DNA of 64,000 nucleotides from Sandarakinorhabdus sp. (lineage in GTDB: Bacteria; Pseudomonadota; Alphaproteobacteria; Sphingomonadales; Sphingomonadaceae), in contig JAIMKW010000001.1 of assembly GCA_020692215.1 (NCBI GenBank), forward strand, positions 124,001 through 188,000. The letters are read 5' to 3'. Shown piece after piece: positions 1 to 7,716 of this stretch; position 1 is the first letter of the stretch; every line of letters begins with the position of its first letter. Made by a program: the position numbers and the translations under genes. The notes under the pieces were generated by a model. That model was given only the letters and a program-made list of their open reading frames with translations. It was not told the origin of the DNA and ran no database searches.

Positions 1-1
1 G

Positions 2-1570
2 GTGCTATGGGGTCTCCAGCATAATTGGATCGCGGTGCAAGAAGGCTATACACACACGCGCGTCACTAATCAGGGGCTGCCACTGACAGGGAGCGTGAGT
101 CGCGATGGCATCTGGGCAAAACCGAACGCCAACAAAACGGCAGCTGCGATTGGACTGAAAGCCGTTCGCTCGGGCCTAAAAACGATCATCTTCGTCAACA
201 CTAAGCGGGATGCTGTCGGAACAGCGGCATTGATCGACGCGGAGCTTGAGCAAGTGGATCTCGACGCAGACGAACAATCGCTGCTCGATGCGCTCAGCCT
301 GGAGCTCGGTGATCGGCGCCACACCATCTTCGGTGCTGGCGGCTTCGCAGCCGTACCACACAACGGGGCCATGCTTATGCTAGAGCGACGCCTCGCCGAG
401 CGGTTATTCAGGAGACGGTTTGGCGCCAAGGTCATCGTTGCCACGCCTACGCTCGCTCAGGGGCTAAACCTGCCGGCTGAACTGGCCATCCTCGCCGGTG
501 ATAAGCGCAGCGGTGATGACGGGGGGCGTGAAGATCTAGAAGCACATGAGCTACTTAATGCCGCGGGTCGCGCCGGTCGTGCAGGTCACATTGCGAACGG
601 CGTTGTGATCCTTATCCCAGAGCCCATCATCACGTTTCAGCCGCGGAGGAACCTGCCCCAAAGAGTCGTATCCAAGTTGCAGTCGGTGCTGCCCGAGGAT
701 GACCGCTGTATAGTCTTATCCGATCCGCTCGAGATCGTCCTCGACCGCATTATGGCCGGCGAGCTTGCCAATCGGGACGTGCGTTACACTGTAAATCGTC
801 TCGCCGCGTTGACTGCAGCCAATCAGGCAATTGCGCCCGACAACCTCCTCGTCCGTTCGTTCGCGGCGTTCCGGGCCAGGCAACGCGGCGAAGAAGCCGC
901 ATTTATGGTTAAAGCCGGCGTCTTGTGGGCCGCCGCCCGTGACGCGATCGATGACGGTCCAGAGCCGGTAGTCATGCTGCTCGCGTCGCAGAGCGGGATG
1001 GCGCTTCAAATACTTGATCGGCTGCGGCAGCGGCTCCTTGCTGCCGCCGGAAACTTGCCGACGACTATTCCCGGCTGGGTCGACTGGATTTTGGATTGGC
1101 TAGGAACAGACGCTGACGCGCGTGTGGAATTGCTTTCAGACTCTCTACGGGCTGTGAATGTGTCCATCGGTCGCGGCGCTGAGACGCCACTCGATGCTTC
1201 TGCCTTGGAGGCGCTAAAGCCGGCCGCGCTCGCGTGGCTCTTAGGACAGCCGTTAAACGAGGTCGAGGCACTGCTCGGCGGAATGCCCAACGGAACTAGA
1301 GCAACGCAAAGACAACTCCCGCGCGCACGCGAGTTCGTGTCTGCCGTTATCCCGCGCAGCTTGTCGTTCGTCATCGGCGTTGTGGCGAGAATGGTTCAAG
1401 AGCTTGGACTCCCAGGCAACCAGCCCGATCTGGACGAGTCCATGCTTCGCGCATTATCTGGCGCCGTTCGCCGCGGTTTCGACACGGTAGCCAAGCTGGA
1501 GTACGCGAACGCCAACCGCGGACTATTGGGCCGGGTCGCCGTACATCTCGCCTATGACCACTCGGAATAG
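2..1570 (+). CDS. Ski2-like superfamily 2 helicase, C-terminal part (5' end outside window)
   Basis: The frame is open from the left edge of the window, so the gene starts upstream and only about 520 C-terminal residues are visible. They hold the second RecA-like helicase domain: a motif IV-like TIIFVNTKRDA, a motif V-like VIVATPTLAQGLNLP and a motif VI-like NAAGRAGRAG, the pattern of Ski2-like SF2 ATPases. A long helical region of about 300 residues with no recognised motif follows. The neighbours are restriction and nuclease genes, so a defence helicase is likely. HamB of Hachiman is one family to compare, but the diagnostic N-terminus and any partner gene lie outside the window. That it is a helicase is well supported; the system is not. 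Confidence 0.8.
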   Translation: MLWGLQHNWIAVQEGYTHTRVTNQGLPLTGSVSRDGIWAKPNANKTAAAIGLKAVRSGLKTIIFVNTKRDAVGTAALIDAELEQVDLDADEQSLLDALSLELGDRRHTIFGAGGFAAVPHNGAMLMLERRLAERLFRRRFGAKVIVATPTLAQGLNLPAELAILAGDKRSGDDGGREDLEAHELLNAAGRAGRAGHIANGVVILIPEPIITFQPRRNLPQRVVSKLQSVLPEDDRCIVLSDPLEIVLDRIMAGELANRDVRYTVNRLAALTAANQAIAPDNLLVRSFAAFRARQRGEEAAFMVKAGVLWAAARDAIDDGPEPVVMLLASQSGMALQILDRLRQRLLAAAGNLPTTIPGWVDWILDWLGTDADARVELLSDSLRAVNVSIGRGAETPLDASALEALKPAALAWLLGQPLNEVEALLGGMPNGTRATQRQLPRAREFVSAVIPRSLSFVIGVVARMVQELGLPGNQPDLDESMLRALSGAVRRGFDTVAKLEYANANRGLLGRVAVHLAYDHSE

Positions 1571-1884
1571 TACCTCATGTCTAGTTTTGACGTGTTGGAC
1601 GGAGCGCGTTGCGACCGTACGCTCAGGCCGTCTTGCATTATGGCCTCCCAAGATCCCACAACTATTCGTCTATGGCGGCTCTGCGAGCATCAACCTGCGG
1701 GAAATTCTGCAATCGGGAACATGACGCCGAATTGCTGAGATGCGGACTGCAATCATCATTTGCAGGCACTGCCCTCACCTCTGATAACACCCACTTATCG
1801 GAGCCTACAACAAGCTCCTCGTAGGCACTCAAGTCGTGCAATTAATTGCAAATCGGCTGCCTGAGTGGCCTGCCGATCGGACCA
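1571..1884. other. Non-coding gap between helicase and DUF4268 gene
   Basis: No convincing gene is seen. The gap separates the 3' ends of two convergent genes. It holds a small inverted repeat, GCCTAC at about 1804 and GTAGGC at about 1821, which could form a hairpin with a 12-nt loop. Just after it comes the palindrome described separately. A 71-codon open frame here has no ribosome-binding site and no recognisable product. Confidence 0.5.
1835..1850. repeat. Palindromic direct repeat, left copy
   Basis: The sequence CGTGCAATTAATTGCA contains the perfect 14-bp palindrome TGCAATTAATTGCA (1837-1850). An identical 16-bp copy in the same orientation lies at 3837-3852, so the two bracket the DUF4268 gene and the 173-aa gene. 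It could be an insertion footprint, a recombination site or a protein-binding site. Confidence 0.7.
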
Positions 1885-3021
1885 TCAAGCGTTGCCATCT
1901 CGTTGCTTCAGGCCCTGCCCAACGATCTGAAGAGGCCCCCGGAGGGCCGCCTCGAAGCGCGCCATGTTGTCGACCATCCATGCGATCATCGCCGGCCAAT
2001 TTTCCTTGTTGTACCCGTCGAAATCCTTGGAGGTGCCAAATCGGCTCGACTTCCTCGCATCAAGCCGCTTCCAGTCCAGCGCGTCACCGAACGCCTCCTC
2101 GATCTCGAACTTGCGGGCATGCAGGGCGTCGAATAACCATTTGTTCTCCTCTGTACTGGGCCGCTGGATGCTCATCTCGACGCGCGCTTCACCCTTGCCG
2201 AAGATCAGCGTGTAGTTGCAGCCCGCTAGGCCGGAACCGCAGTTGATCCAGTGGTCGTGCGATGGGCTGACGTTCAGATAGCGGGTCTGGCCGGCCTGCC
2301 GCATGGCCTCCAGCGCCTGCTCCCAATATTCCTGCCGAATGCTATGCCGCTTCTTCAGCGCGCCCTGCGCGGACTTTTCCTCGCTCTCCTTCGCAGACAT
2401 GCCGATCATGAAGGTCTCGGCTTCCGGAACCGGAATGATCTGCTGGATGTCGAGGAACAGCTCTTCACCATAGGCATAAGGCGTCACCCGGAAGCATTGC
2501 GCGCGGATACCGTGGCCAAGCAGCCAGAGGGCCGTTGCAGTCACCTCCTTGCGGAACTTCGCGGCGATCATCATCAGCCGCTGGCTCTGGCCGCTGTTCA
2601 GCACCAGCTCTTCCAGATCGTCGGCGTCCAGGAACTCGCAAATCCTCTCCACCGCGTTGCCGCCGCCACAATAGCGGTCGAGGTAGGCCTGGAAGATGTC
2701 GACGATCTGCGCCTTGTTCAGGGTAGAGACGTAGGCGGCGTACTTTACAGCCTGCCACACGACGTCCCGCCCGGTATCGTCCAGCTTGTTCTCGATGATG
2801 ACGAGCTGGCCCTCCTTGTCGAGCGCCAGAAGGTCCAGCCGTTCGCGTGTTTCGTTGAAGCCGTCGAACTCCTTCTGGATGATCAGGAGCTCCTCTCCCA
2901 AGGCGGTCGGCATGTTCGCCAGCCACTCCTGCAGATGCTTGCGCTCCTGCAGCTTCAGGTCCCCGAAGCGCTTTTCCTCCAGGCGAAGGATGCGGTTCTG
3001 CTTGCGATCGATCTGGAACAT
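1885..3021 (-). CDS. DUF4268 protein with PD-(D/E)XK nuclease-like N-terminus
   Basis: This 378-aa protein has an N-terminal PD-(D/E)XK-like core: an acidic residue in GEELL near 43, D63 in RLDLLAL and E77-N-K79 in VIIENK. The C-terminal part matches the DUF4268 type from memory (HDHWINCGSG, later WPAMIAWMVDNM). The start at 3021 is preferred over an in-frame ATG nine codons upstream because GGGAGG lies just before it. It is divergent from the 173-aa gene, with about 260 bp between. The likely role is a DNA nuclease or restriction-like defence effector; this is inferred from motif and location, and no partner methylase is adjacent. The family name is recalled, not searched. Confidence 0.72.
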   Translation of the reverse strand: MFQIDRKQNRILRLEEKRFGDLKLQERKHLQEWLANMPTALGEELLIIQKEFDGFNETRERLDLLALDKEGQLVIIENKLDDTGRDVVWQAVKYAAYVSTLNKAQIVDIFQAYLDRYCGGGNAVERICEFLDADDLEELVLNSGQSQRLMMIAAKFRKEVTATALWLLGHGIRAQCFRVTPYAYGEELFLDIQQIIPVPEAETFMIGMSAKESEEKSAQGALKKRHSIRQEYWEQALEAMRQAGQTRYLNVSPSHDHWINCGSGLAGCNYTLIFGKGEARVEMSIQRPSTEENKWLFDALHARKFEIEEAFGDALDWKRLDARKSSRFGTSKDFDGYNKENWPAMIAWMVDNMARFEAALRGPLQIVGQGLKQRDGNA

Positions 3022-3280
3022 CAGGCCGTCCCTCCCGTGGCGGCCCATAGGGTTTTCTCGCTATTCAACTGGTACGCTCCCCCAACACACTGCGACCTTC
3101 GGCTCAGAGAGGTCTTTGCGATCTCCCTGAATTTACACCAGCATTTTCAGCGCAATGCCACCCCTCATTCATAGCCCAAGTTGGTTCAGAGCCTAGTTTG
3201 CAACCAAGTCGCTATAAATATTGGAAAACTTCGGCTTTCACGTACGCAAATGATCCCACCACCAAGTTAGGAAGATACGC
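3022..3280. promoter_or_regulatory. Divergent intergenic region of the nuclease/unknown pair
   Basis: About 260 bp separate the two divergent starts. An inverted repeat with arms TTGGTT (3181-3186) and AACCAA (3202-3207) lies just upstream of an AT-rich TATAAATA at 3213-3220. The latter could be a -10 element for the rightward gene, but no matching -35 is seen. It may act as a shared operator. Confidence 0.3.
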
Positions 3281-3802
3281 ATGTCAGGGATCAAGAAGAC
3301 GAAGTCAGCCTCGCCCGTTCCGCCATTTGACGCCGCCGGAACCAGCTTTCTGGACGTGGCGCATCACCTCAGGAAAATTTTGGAGCATCAGCCCGAGGAC
3401 TTCCTCGGCATCGCGAAGCAACTGCAGCTGGGACAGCGCAAGGCCTACGCCCTCGCCAAGATCGACCGCATCTTTCGCGATCTTGGTGTCGACCCTGTCA
3501 GGCTGCGGAAGATCGGATGGACCAAGCTTGCTCTCCTGTCCCCGGTCGTCACTGCCGAGAATGTCGAAAGCCAGCTGGAGCTCGCAGAGAGCATCACGGC
3601 ACACGAATTGACTCGGCTACTCCGAGGCCGGAAGATTGGTCCCGGCGGACGGGTGATTGTGCTCTATCTTGGGGCCGATGAGCAGCTGCTATTCGATCAA
3701 ATGCTGAAGATGTTCGGCGCTATCAAGCATCCTTATGGATGGGAGGGCAAAGAGGCGGCCTTCGTCAAGGCCATGAAAGCCAGCATCATCAGCCAGCCGT
3801 AA
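3281..3802 (+). CDS. Hypothetical protein, 173 aa
   Basis: The product is unrecognised. The start has an AGGAAG ribosome-binding site at about 3269. The protein is mostly predicted helical. Its middle carries KIGWTKLALLSPVVTAENVESQLELAES, split here by description: a segment around residues 77-105 resembling a short helical module seen in various plasmid and phage proteins (impression only). Residues 33-70 (LEHQPEDFLGIAKQL onward) look like a compact helical bundle. No catalytic motif, signal peptide or membrane segment is visible. It is divergent from the DUF4268 nuclease and the two share the palindrome-bracketed segment, so it may be a partner, regulator or immunity protein. That role is inference only. 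Confidence 0.6.
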   Translation: MSGIKKTKSASPVPPFDAAGTSFLDVAHHLRKILEHQPEDFLGIAKQLQLGQRKAYALAKIDRIFRDLGVDPVRLRKIGWTKLALLSPVVTAENVESQLELAESITAHELTRLLRGRKIGPGGRVIVLYLGADEQLLFDQMLKMFGAIKHPYGWEGKEAAFVKAMKASIISQP

Positions 3803-3835
3803 TCCGCCCGATTTCACACGTACGTTCTGAGTGCA

Positions 3836-3855
3836 GCGTGCAATTAATTGCACGC
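3836..3855. promoter_or_regulatory. 20-bp perfect palindrome, right copy of the repeat
   Basis: GCGTGCAATTAATTGCACGC is a perfect 20-bp palindrome. Its inner 16 bp (3837-3852) are identical to the copy at 1835-1850. It lies 33 bp upstream of the -35 box of the inferred hsdM promoter, a position suited to an operator or a regulator-binding site. Confidence 0.55.
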
Positions 3856-3888
3856 CCTGCTCCAACCCTCTTTCATCGCCCTGACACG

Positions 3889-3917
3889 TTGAACCTGCTA
3901 CGCCCGGCCCCTAGGAT
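3889..3917 (+). promoter_or_regulatory. Putative sigma-70-type promoter of the hsd operon
   Basis: A -35-like TTGAAC (3889-3894) and a -10-like TAGGAT (3912-3917) are separated by exactly 17 bp. Transcription would begin near 3924, about 47 nt before the hsdM start codon. This is pattern recognition only. Confidence 0.45.
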
Positions 3918-3970
3918 ACATGTCGCTGCATAGCCGGCGTAATGGCCATGCAGGACGATCTGGGGGATCA

Positions 3971-5470
3971 ATGTCGATACTGACGCAAGCCGAACTCGAA
4001 CGGCATCTTTGGGGCGCGGCTGACATCTTGCGCGGCACAGTCGATGCGGGGGACTACAAGCAGTACATCTTCGGCTTGCTCTTCTATAAACGCCTCTGCG
4101 ACGTGTGGGACGAGGAGTTCGAGGCCCTGCTCGCCGAAACTGGGGACCGGAAAGAGGCCGCCGACCCGGATGAACACCGCTTCCACATCCCGCCTGAACA
4201 TCGCTGGGAGGCTGTGCGCCAGCAATCCACGCAAATCGGCCAGCGGCTGAACAACGCGCTCGCATCCATCGAAGATGCCAACCTCCGGCTGCGCGGTGTG
4301 TTCGGCTCCGTCGACTTCGCCAATCAGGACCGCTTTTCCGACGCCCTGCTGGAAAAGCTGCTCGCCCATTTTGAGAAGCACCGTCTGCGCAATGCGGACG
4401 CGCCGGCCGACATGCTGGGCGACGCCTATCTCTACCTCATCAAGATGTTTGCCGAGGGCGCTGGCAAGAAGGGCGGTGAGTTCTATACGCCGCGCTCCAT
4501 CGTCCGCCTGATGGTCGAGATCATCGATCCGCGCCCCGGCATGTCCGTCTATGATCCCACCTGCGGCTCGGGCGGGATGCTGCTGGAGGCGGTGCAATAT
4601 CTGAAAGACCGCGGCGAGGACGCCCGAACCTTGTCGCTTTATGGCCAGGAAAAGAACTTCGCGACCTGGGGCATCGCCCAGATCAACCTGTTCCTGCACA
4701 ATGTGGACGACGCCTTCATCGCCAAGGGCGACACGATCCTGTCCCCCAAACGCTATGATCCGAAGGCCCGCGACTTTGTCGAAGGCGTTGGCGCCTATGA
4801 CCGGGTGCTGGCCAACCCGCCCTTTTCGGAAAAGGTGTGGGGCTACGAAATCTGGCAGAACGGTGACCCGTTCGGGCGGGATGATTATGGCTGCCCTCCC
4901 AAGGGCTATGGCGATCTGGCCTTCGTGCAGCACATGCTCGCCAGCCTGAAGGATGATGGCGTGCTGGCCGTGGTCGTTCCGCATGGCGTGCTGTTCCGTG
5001 GCGGGGCCGAGGGGCGCATCCGGGAGGCCATGCTTCAGGCTGACGTGATCGAGGCCGTCGTCGGCCTCGCCCCCAATCTGTTCTACGGCGCGGGCATCCC
5101 GGCCGCCTTGCTGGTCTGCCACAAGAAGAAGCCGGCCGCGCGGCGCGGCAAGGTGCTGATCGTCAATGGCGACGCCACCTTCCAGCCGGGCAAGGCGCAG
5201 AATGTGCTGACAGACGCCAACGTCCGCACGCTGGCCGATGCTGTCCACGGCTTTGCCGATATCGACAAGCTGGCGAGGGTCGTTCCGGTCGAGGAGATCG
5301 CCGCCAACGGGCACAACCTCAACATCAGCCGCTATGTGCAGACCGGCGCGGATGCCGAAGCCGTCGATGTGGCGGCAGAGGTAGCGAAGCTGCAGGAGCT
5401 GATCGCCAAACGCGACGAGGCCGAGGCGGTGATGTTCGGCCACCTGCGGAGGCTGGGCTATGTCGGGTGA
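3971..5470 (+). CDS. hsdM: Type I restriction-modification DNA methyltransferase subunit HsdM
   Basis: This 499-aa protein is the N6-adenine methylase of a type I system; it acts with HsdS for modification and with HsdS and HsdR for cleavage. The N-terminal HsdM helical domain (LERHLWGAADILRG onward) is followed by SAM-binding motif I DPTCGSGGM at about residue 195 and catalytic motif IV NPPF at about 280. I chose the ATG at 3971 because GGGGGA precedes it and the protein then begins MSILTQ, as expected for the family; an upstream in-frame ATG at 3920 has no such site. The 3' end overlaps rhuM by 11 nt, so the two are probably translationally coupled. Confidence 0.95.
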   Translation: MSILTQAELERHLWGAADILRGTVDAGDYKQYIFGLLFYKRLCDVWDEEFEALLAETGDRKEAADPDEHRFHIPPEHRWEAVRQQSTQIGQRLNNALASIEDANLRLRGVFGSVDFANQDRFSDALLEKLLAHFEKHRLRNADAPADMLGDAYLYLIKMFAEGAGKKGGEFYTPRSIVRLMVEIIDPRPGMSVYDPTCGSGGMLLEAVQYLKDRGEDARTLSLYGQEKNFATWGIAQINLFLHNVDDAFIAKGDTILSPKRYDPKARDFVEGVGAYDRVLANPPFSEKVWGYEIWQNGDPFGRDDYGCPPKGYGDLAFVQHMLASLKDDGVLAVVVPHGVLFRGGAEGRIREAMLQADVIEAVVGLAPNLFYGAGIPAALLVCHKKKPAARRGKVLIVNGDATFQPGKAQNVLTDANVRTLADAVHGFADIDKLARVVPVEEIAANGHNLNISRYVQTGADAEAVDVAAEVAKLQELIAKRDEAEAVMFGHLRRLGYVG

Positions 5471-6488
5471 GATAATCCTCTACACCACCGAAGACGGCCA
5501 GACCGTTGTTCAGCTGCGGGCGGAGGACGGCTCAGCCTGGCTGACGCAGGCGCAAATTGCCCTTCTGTTTGAGGCAACTAAGCAGAACATCAGCCTTCAC
5601 ATTCGCAACATTTTCGCAGAGGGCGAGATGGAGGAAGCGGCAGTAGTCAAGGAATACTTGACAACTGCGGCTGACGGTAAGGCATACCGGACTTTGCACT
5701 ATAGCGTTCCGATGATCCTTGCGATCGGCTTCCGGGTACGATCTCAGAGAGCGGGCGAATTCAGGCGTTGGGCTGCGATCAGCCTGTCTGAGTATCTGGT
5801 GAAGGGCTTCGTCATGGATGACGCGAAGCTCAAGGGACAAGCGTCAGACTATTTCGATGAACTCCTCGCTCGCATCCGGGACATCCGGTCCTCGGAAAAG
5901 CTGTTCTATAAGAAGGTGCTGGAGATTTACGCCACCAGCGCGGACTATGATGCCAGCGCGGAGGCGAGCCAGCTGTTCTTCCAGACGGTGCAGAACAAGA
6001 TGCACTGGGCAGCACACGGCCACACCGCTGCCGAGATCGTCGCCGCCCGTGCGGATGCGAAAAAGGATCACATGGGGCTGACCAGCTGGGCGAACCAGCC
6101 GAAGGGCGGCCCGCCGCGCAAGGCCGATGTGCATGTCGCGAAAAACTATCTGCAGGCGGACGAGATCGAGGCGCTGAACCGGATCGTGACAGCCTATCTG
6201 GAATTTGCCGAGATGCAGGCCATGGCGCGCAAGCCGATGACCATGCGCGACTGGATCAGCAAGCTGGACGATTTCCTGAAGCTGGGGGACCGCGATATCC
6301 TGACCCATGCGGGCAAGATTTCCGCCGATGTCGCCAAGGCCAAGGCGCAAAAACAATATGATGCATGGCATGACCGCCAGCTGGACGCCCCCAGCGCGGT
6401 CGAGAAGCATTTCATCGAGGCAACCGCAAAGGCGAAGCAGATCAGCGCGGTTCGACCCAAGCCAAAGCCAATGGGCAAGGGGCAATGA
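5460..6488 (+). CDS. rhuM: RhuM family protein encoded inside the type I operon
   Basis: The 342-aa product matches the RhuM (virulence protein RhuM) family from memory: an N-terminal WLTQAQIALLFEATKQNIS segment resembling a DNA-binding fold, SLSEYLVKGFVMDD in the middle, and a conserved helical C-terminus with MTMRDWISKLDDFL. The family was named from a Salmonella pathogenicity island; its biochemical role is not established, and members are often seen in type I loci and defence islands. The start overlaps the hsdM stop (11 nt) and the stop overlaps the hsdS start in ATGA, so it is a full member of this operon. A modulator or accessory effector of the restriction system is plausible but unproven. 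Confidence 0.85.
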   Translation: MSGEIILYTTEDGQTVVQLRAEDGSAWLTQAQIALLFEATKQNISLHIRNIFAEGEMEEAAVVKEYLTTAADGKAYRTLHYSVPMILAIGFRVRSQRAGEFRRWAAISLSEYLVKGFVMDDAKLKGQASDYFDELLARIRDIRSSEKLFYKKVLEIYATSADYDASAEASQLFFQTVQNKMHWAAHGHTAAEIVAARADAKKDHMGLTSWANQPKGGPPRKADVHVAKNYLQADEIEALNRIVTAYLEFAEMQAMARKPMTMRDWISKLDDFLKLGDRDILTHAGKISADVAKAKAQKQYDAWHDRQLDAPSAVEKHFIEATAKAKQISAVRPKPKPMGKGQ

Positions 6489-7648
6489 GCGAGGTTCTCC
6501 AACTCGTACGAAGAGCGGAACCTTCAGCCGACTGGCGACAAGCCAAGCTCGGAGACATCATCACCCTCGAATATGGGCGGTCGCTGCCTGACAAGGCGCG
6601 TCGATCCGGCACTGTGCCCGTCTATGGATCGAATGGTGTTGTTGGTTGGCACGACGAAGCACTCGTCGCCTCGGCAGGCATTGTCATTGGCCGAAAAGGA
6701 ACGGCCGGCTCGGTAACAGTATCCCCCGATCCCTTCTGGCCGATTGACACGACCTATTTCGTGAGGCCGCATAAGACTGTCGATTGGGACTGGCTGGCCG
6801 CGACGTTGCAACATGCACGGCTGAACGAGTTGAACGAAGCGACTGGTGTGCCAGGTCTCAACCGCGACAAGGCATATCTTCAGCCCATACTCCTCCCACC
6901 CTTCGACGAACAGCGGCGGATTGCCGAGGTGCTGCGTTCAGTGGATGAAGCGATTGCGGCGAACATGGCGCTACTCGATGGGGTTAAAGCTGCAAAACAG
7001 GGGACAATGGACGCGGCCTTGTCAGATGGCTTCCCTGAGGTTCCCCTCGAAGCGCTTTTGGCCAAGACCCGATACCCAATGAGGAGTGGGCCATTCGGCA
7101 GCGCCCTCTTAAAGTCGGAACTGCAGCCCACCGGTATCCCTTTCCTGGGTATCGACAACGTGCATGTGGAACGGTTCGTTCCCGTCTATCGTCGTTTCGT
7201 TTCTGAGGACAAGTACCGGCAACTTGCGCGCTTCACCGTCTACCCAGGCGATATCATGGTCACGATCATGGGCACGGTTGGACGTTGCTGTGTCGTGCCA
7301 CGCGACGTTGGCATTGCCATCTCGTCGAAGCACGTATGGACGCTTTCAGTCGATCAAGCGAGGTATTCGCCGGCTCTTCTGGCGTGGCAGATCAATCACT
7401 ACCCGCCCGTTCTGGAGCAGCTGCAAGTATCAGCTCAAGGTGGGATCATGAGCGCCATTAGTTCGAGCACGTTGCGTGAACTGCTCGTCCCGCTACCCTC
7501 ACCGGAGGAAGTGAAGTCGATCGAGGACTTGCTTCTATCCTTCAACAGGCAAATCGCTGCGCTTGAAGCCGAAAAGTCGGAAGCCAGGCTGCTCAAAGCT
7601 GCCCTGATGTCCGACCTCCTCTCCGGTCGCGTCCGGGTTCCGGCATGA
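6485..7648 (+). CDS. hsdS: Type I restriction-modification specificity subunit HsdS, first copy
   Basis: This 387-aa protein has the usual HsdS plan: target-recognition domain 1 (about 15-135), central conserved helix with FDEQRRIAEVL at about 139, target-recognition domain 2 (about 185-345), and a second conserved helix ending in ALMSDLLSGRVRVP. Each recognition domain reads half of a bipartite DNA target. The start is coupled to rhuM through ATGA. The gene looks intact. Its 3' end overlaps a broken copy of the hsdR start rather than hsdR itself, because a second hsdS gene intervenes. The central conserved segment (6901-6956) is nearly identical in DNA to the same part of the second copy (8155-8210). 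Confidence 0.92.
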   Translation: MSEVLQLVRRAEPSADWRQAKLGDIITLEYGRSLPDKARRSGTVPVYGSNGVVGWHDEALVASAGIVIGRKGTAGSVTVSPDPFWPIDTTYFVRPHKTVDWDWLAATLQHARLNELNEATGVPGLNRDKAYLQPILLPPFDEQRRIAEVLRSVDEAIAANMALLDGVKAAKQGTMDAALSDGFPEVPLEALLAKTRYPMRSGPFGSALLKSELQPTGIPFLGIDNVHVERFVPVYRRFVSEDKYRQLARFTVYPGDIMVTIMGTVGRCCVVPRDVGIAISSKHVWTLSVDQARYSPALLAWQINHYPPVLEQLQVSAQGGIMSAISSSTLRELLVPLPSPEEVKSIEDLLLSFNRQIAALEAEKSEARLLKAALMSDLLSGRVRVPA

Positions 7649-7663
7649 GCGAGTACCGCCTCG
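7605..7663 (+). repeat. Imperfect direct repeat: hsdS 3' end plus hsdR 5' end, copy 1
   Basis: This 59-bp segment matches 8847-8905 at a constant offset of 1,242 bp with about seven mismatches. It covers the last 14 codons of hsdS and the first six codons of hsdR. The copy is the footprint of a duplication or recombination that placed a second hsdS before hsdR. Confidence 0.85.
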
Positions 7664-7716
7664 ACGCTAAGTTCACAAAGTGCGATTGTTTCCTAAGGTT
7701 CGGCCATGTTGGCTGA
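7645..7716 (+). pseudogene. Remnant of the hsdR start (23 codons)
   Basis: Directly after the first hsdS, an ATG overlapping its stop opens a frame beginning MSEYRLDAK, which matches the true HsdR start MSEYRLAEK at 8887. The match ends after about six codons, and the frame stops at TGA 7714-7716, inside the start of the second hsdS. It is too short to be functional and is best read as a scar of hsdR. Confidence 0.8.

Noticed and set aside
1609..1824. A 71-codon plus-strand frame after the helicase
   Set aside because: It has no ribosome-binding site, an atypical composition and no recognisable feature.
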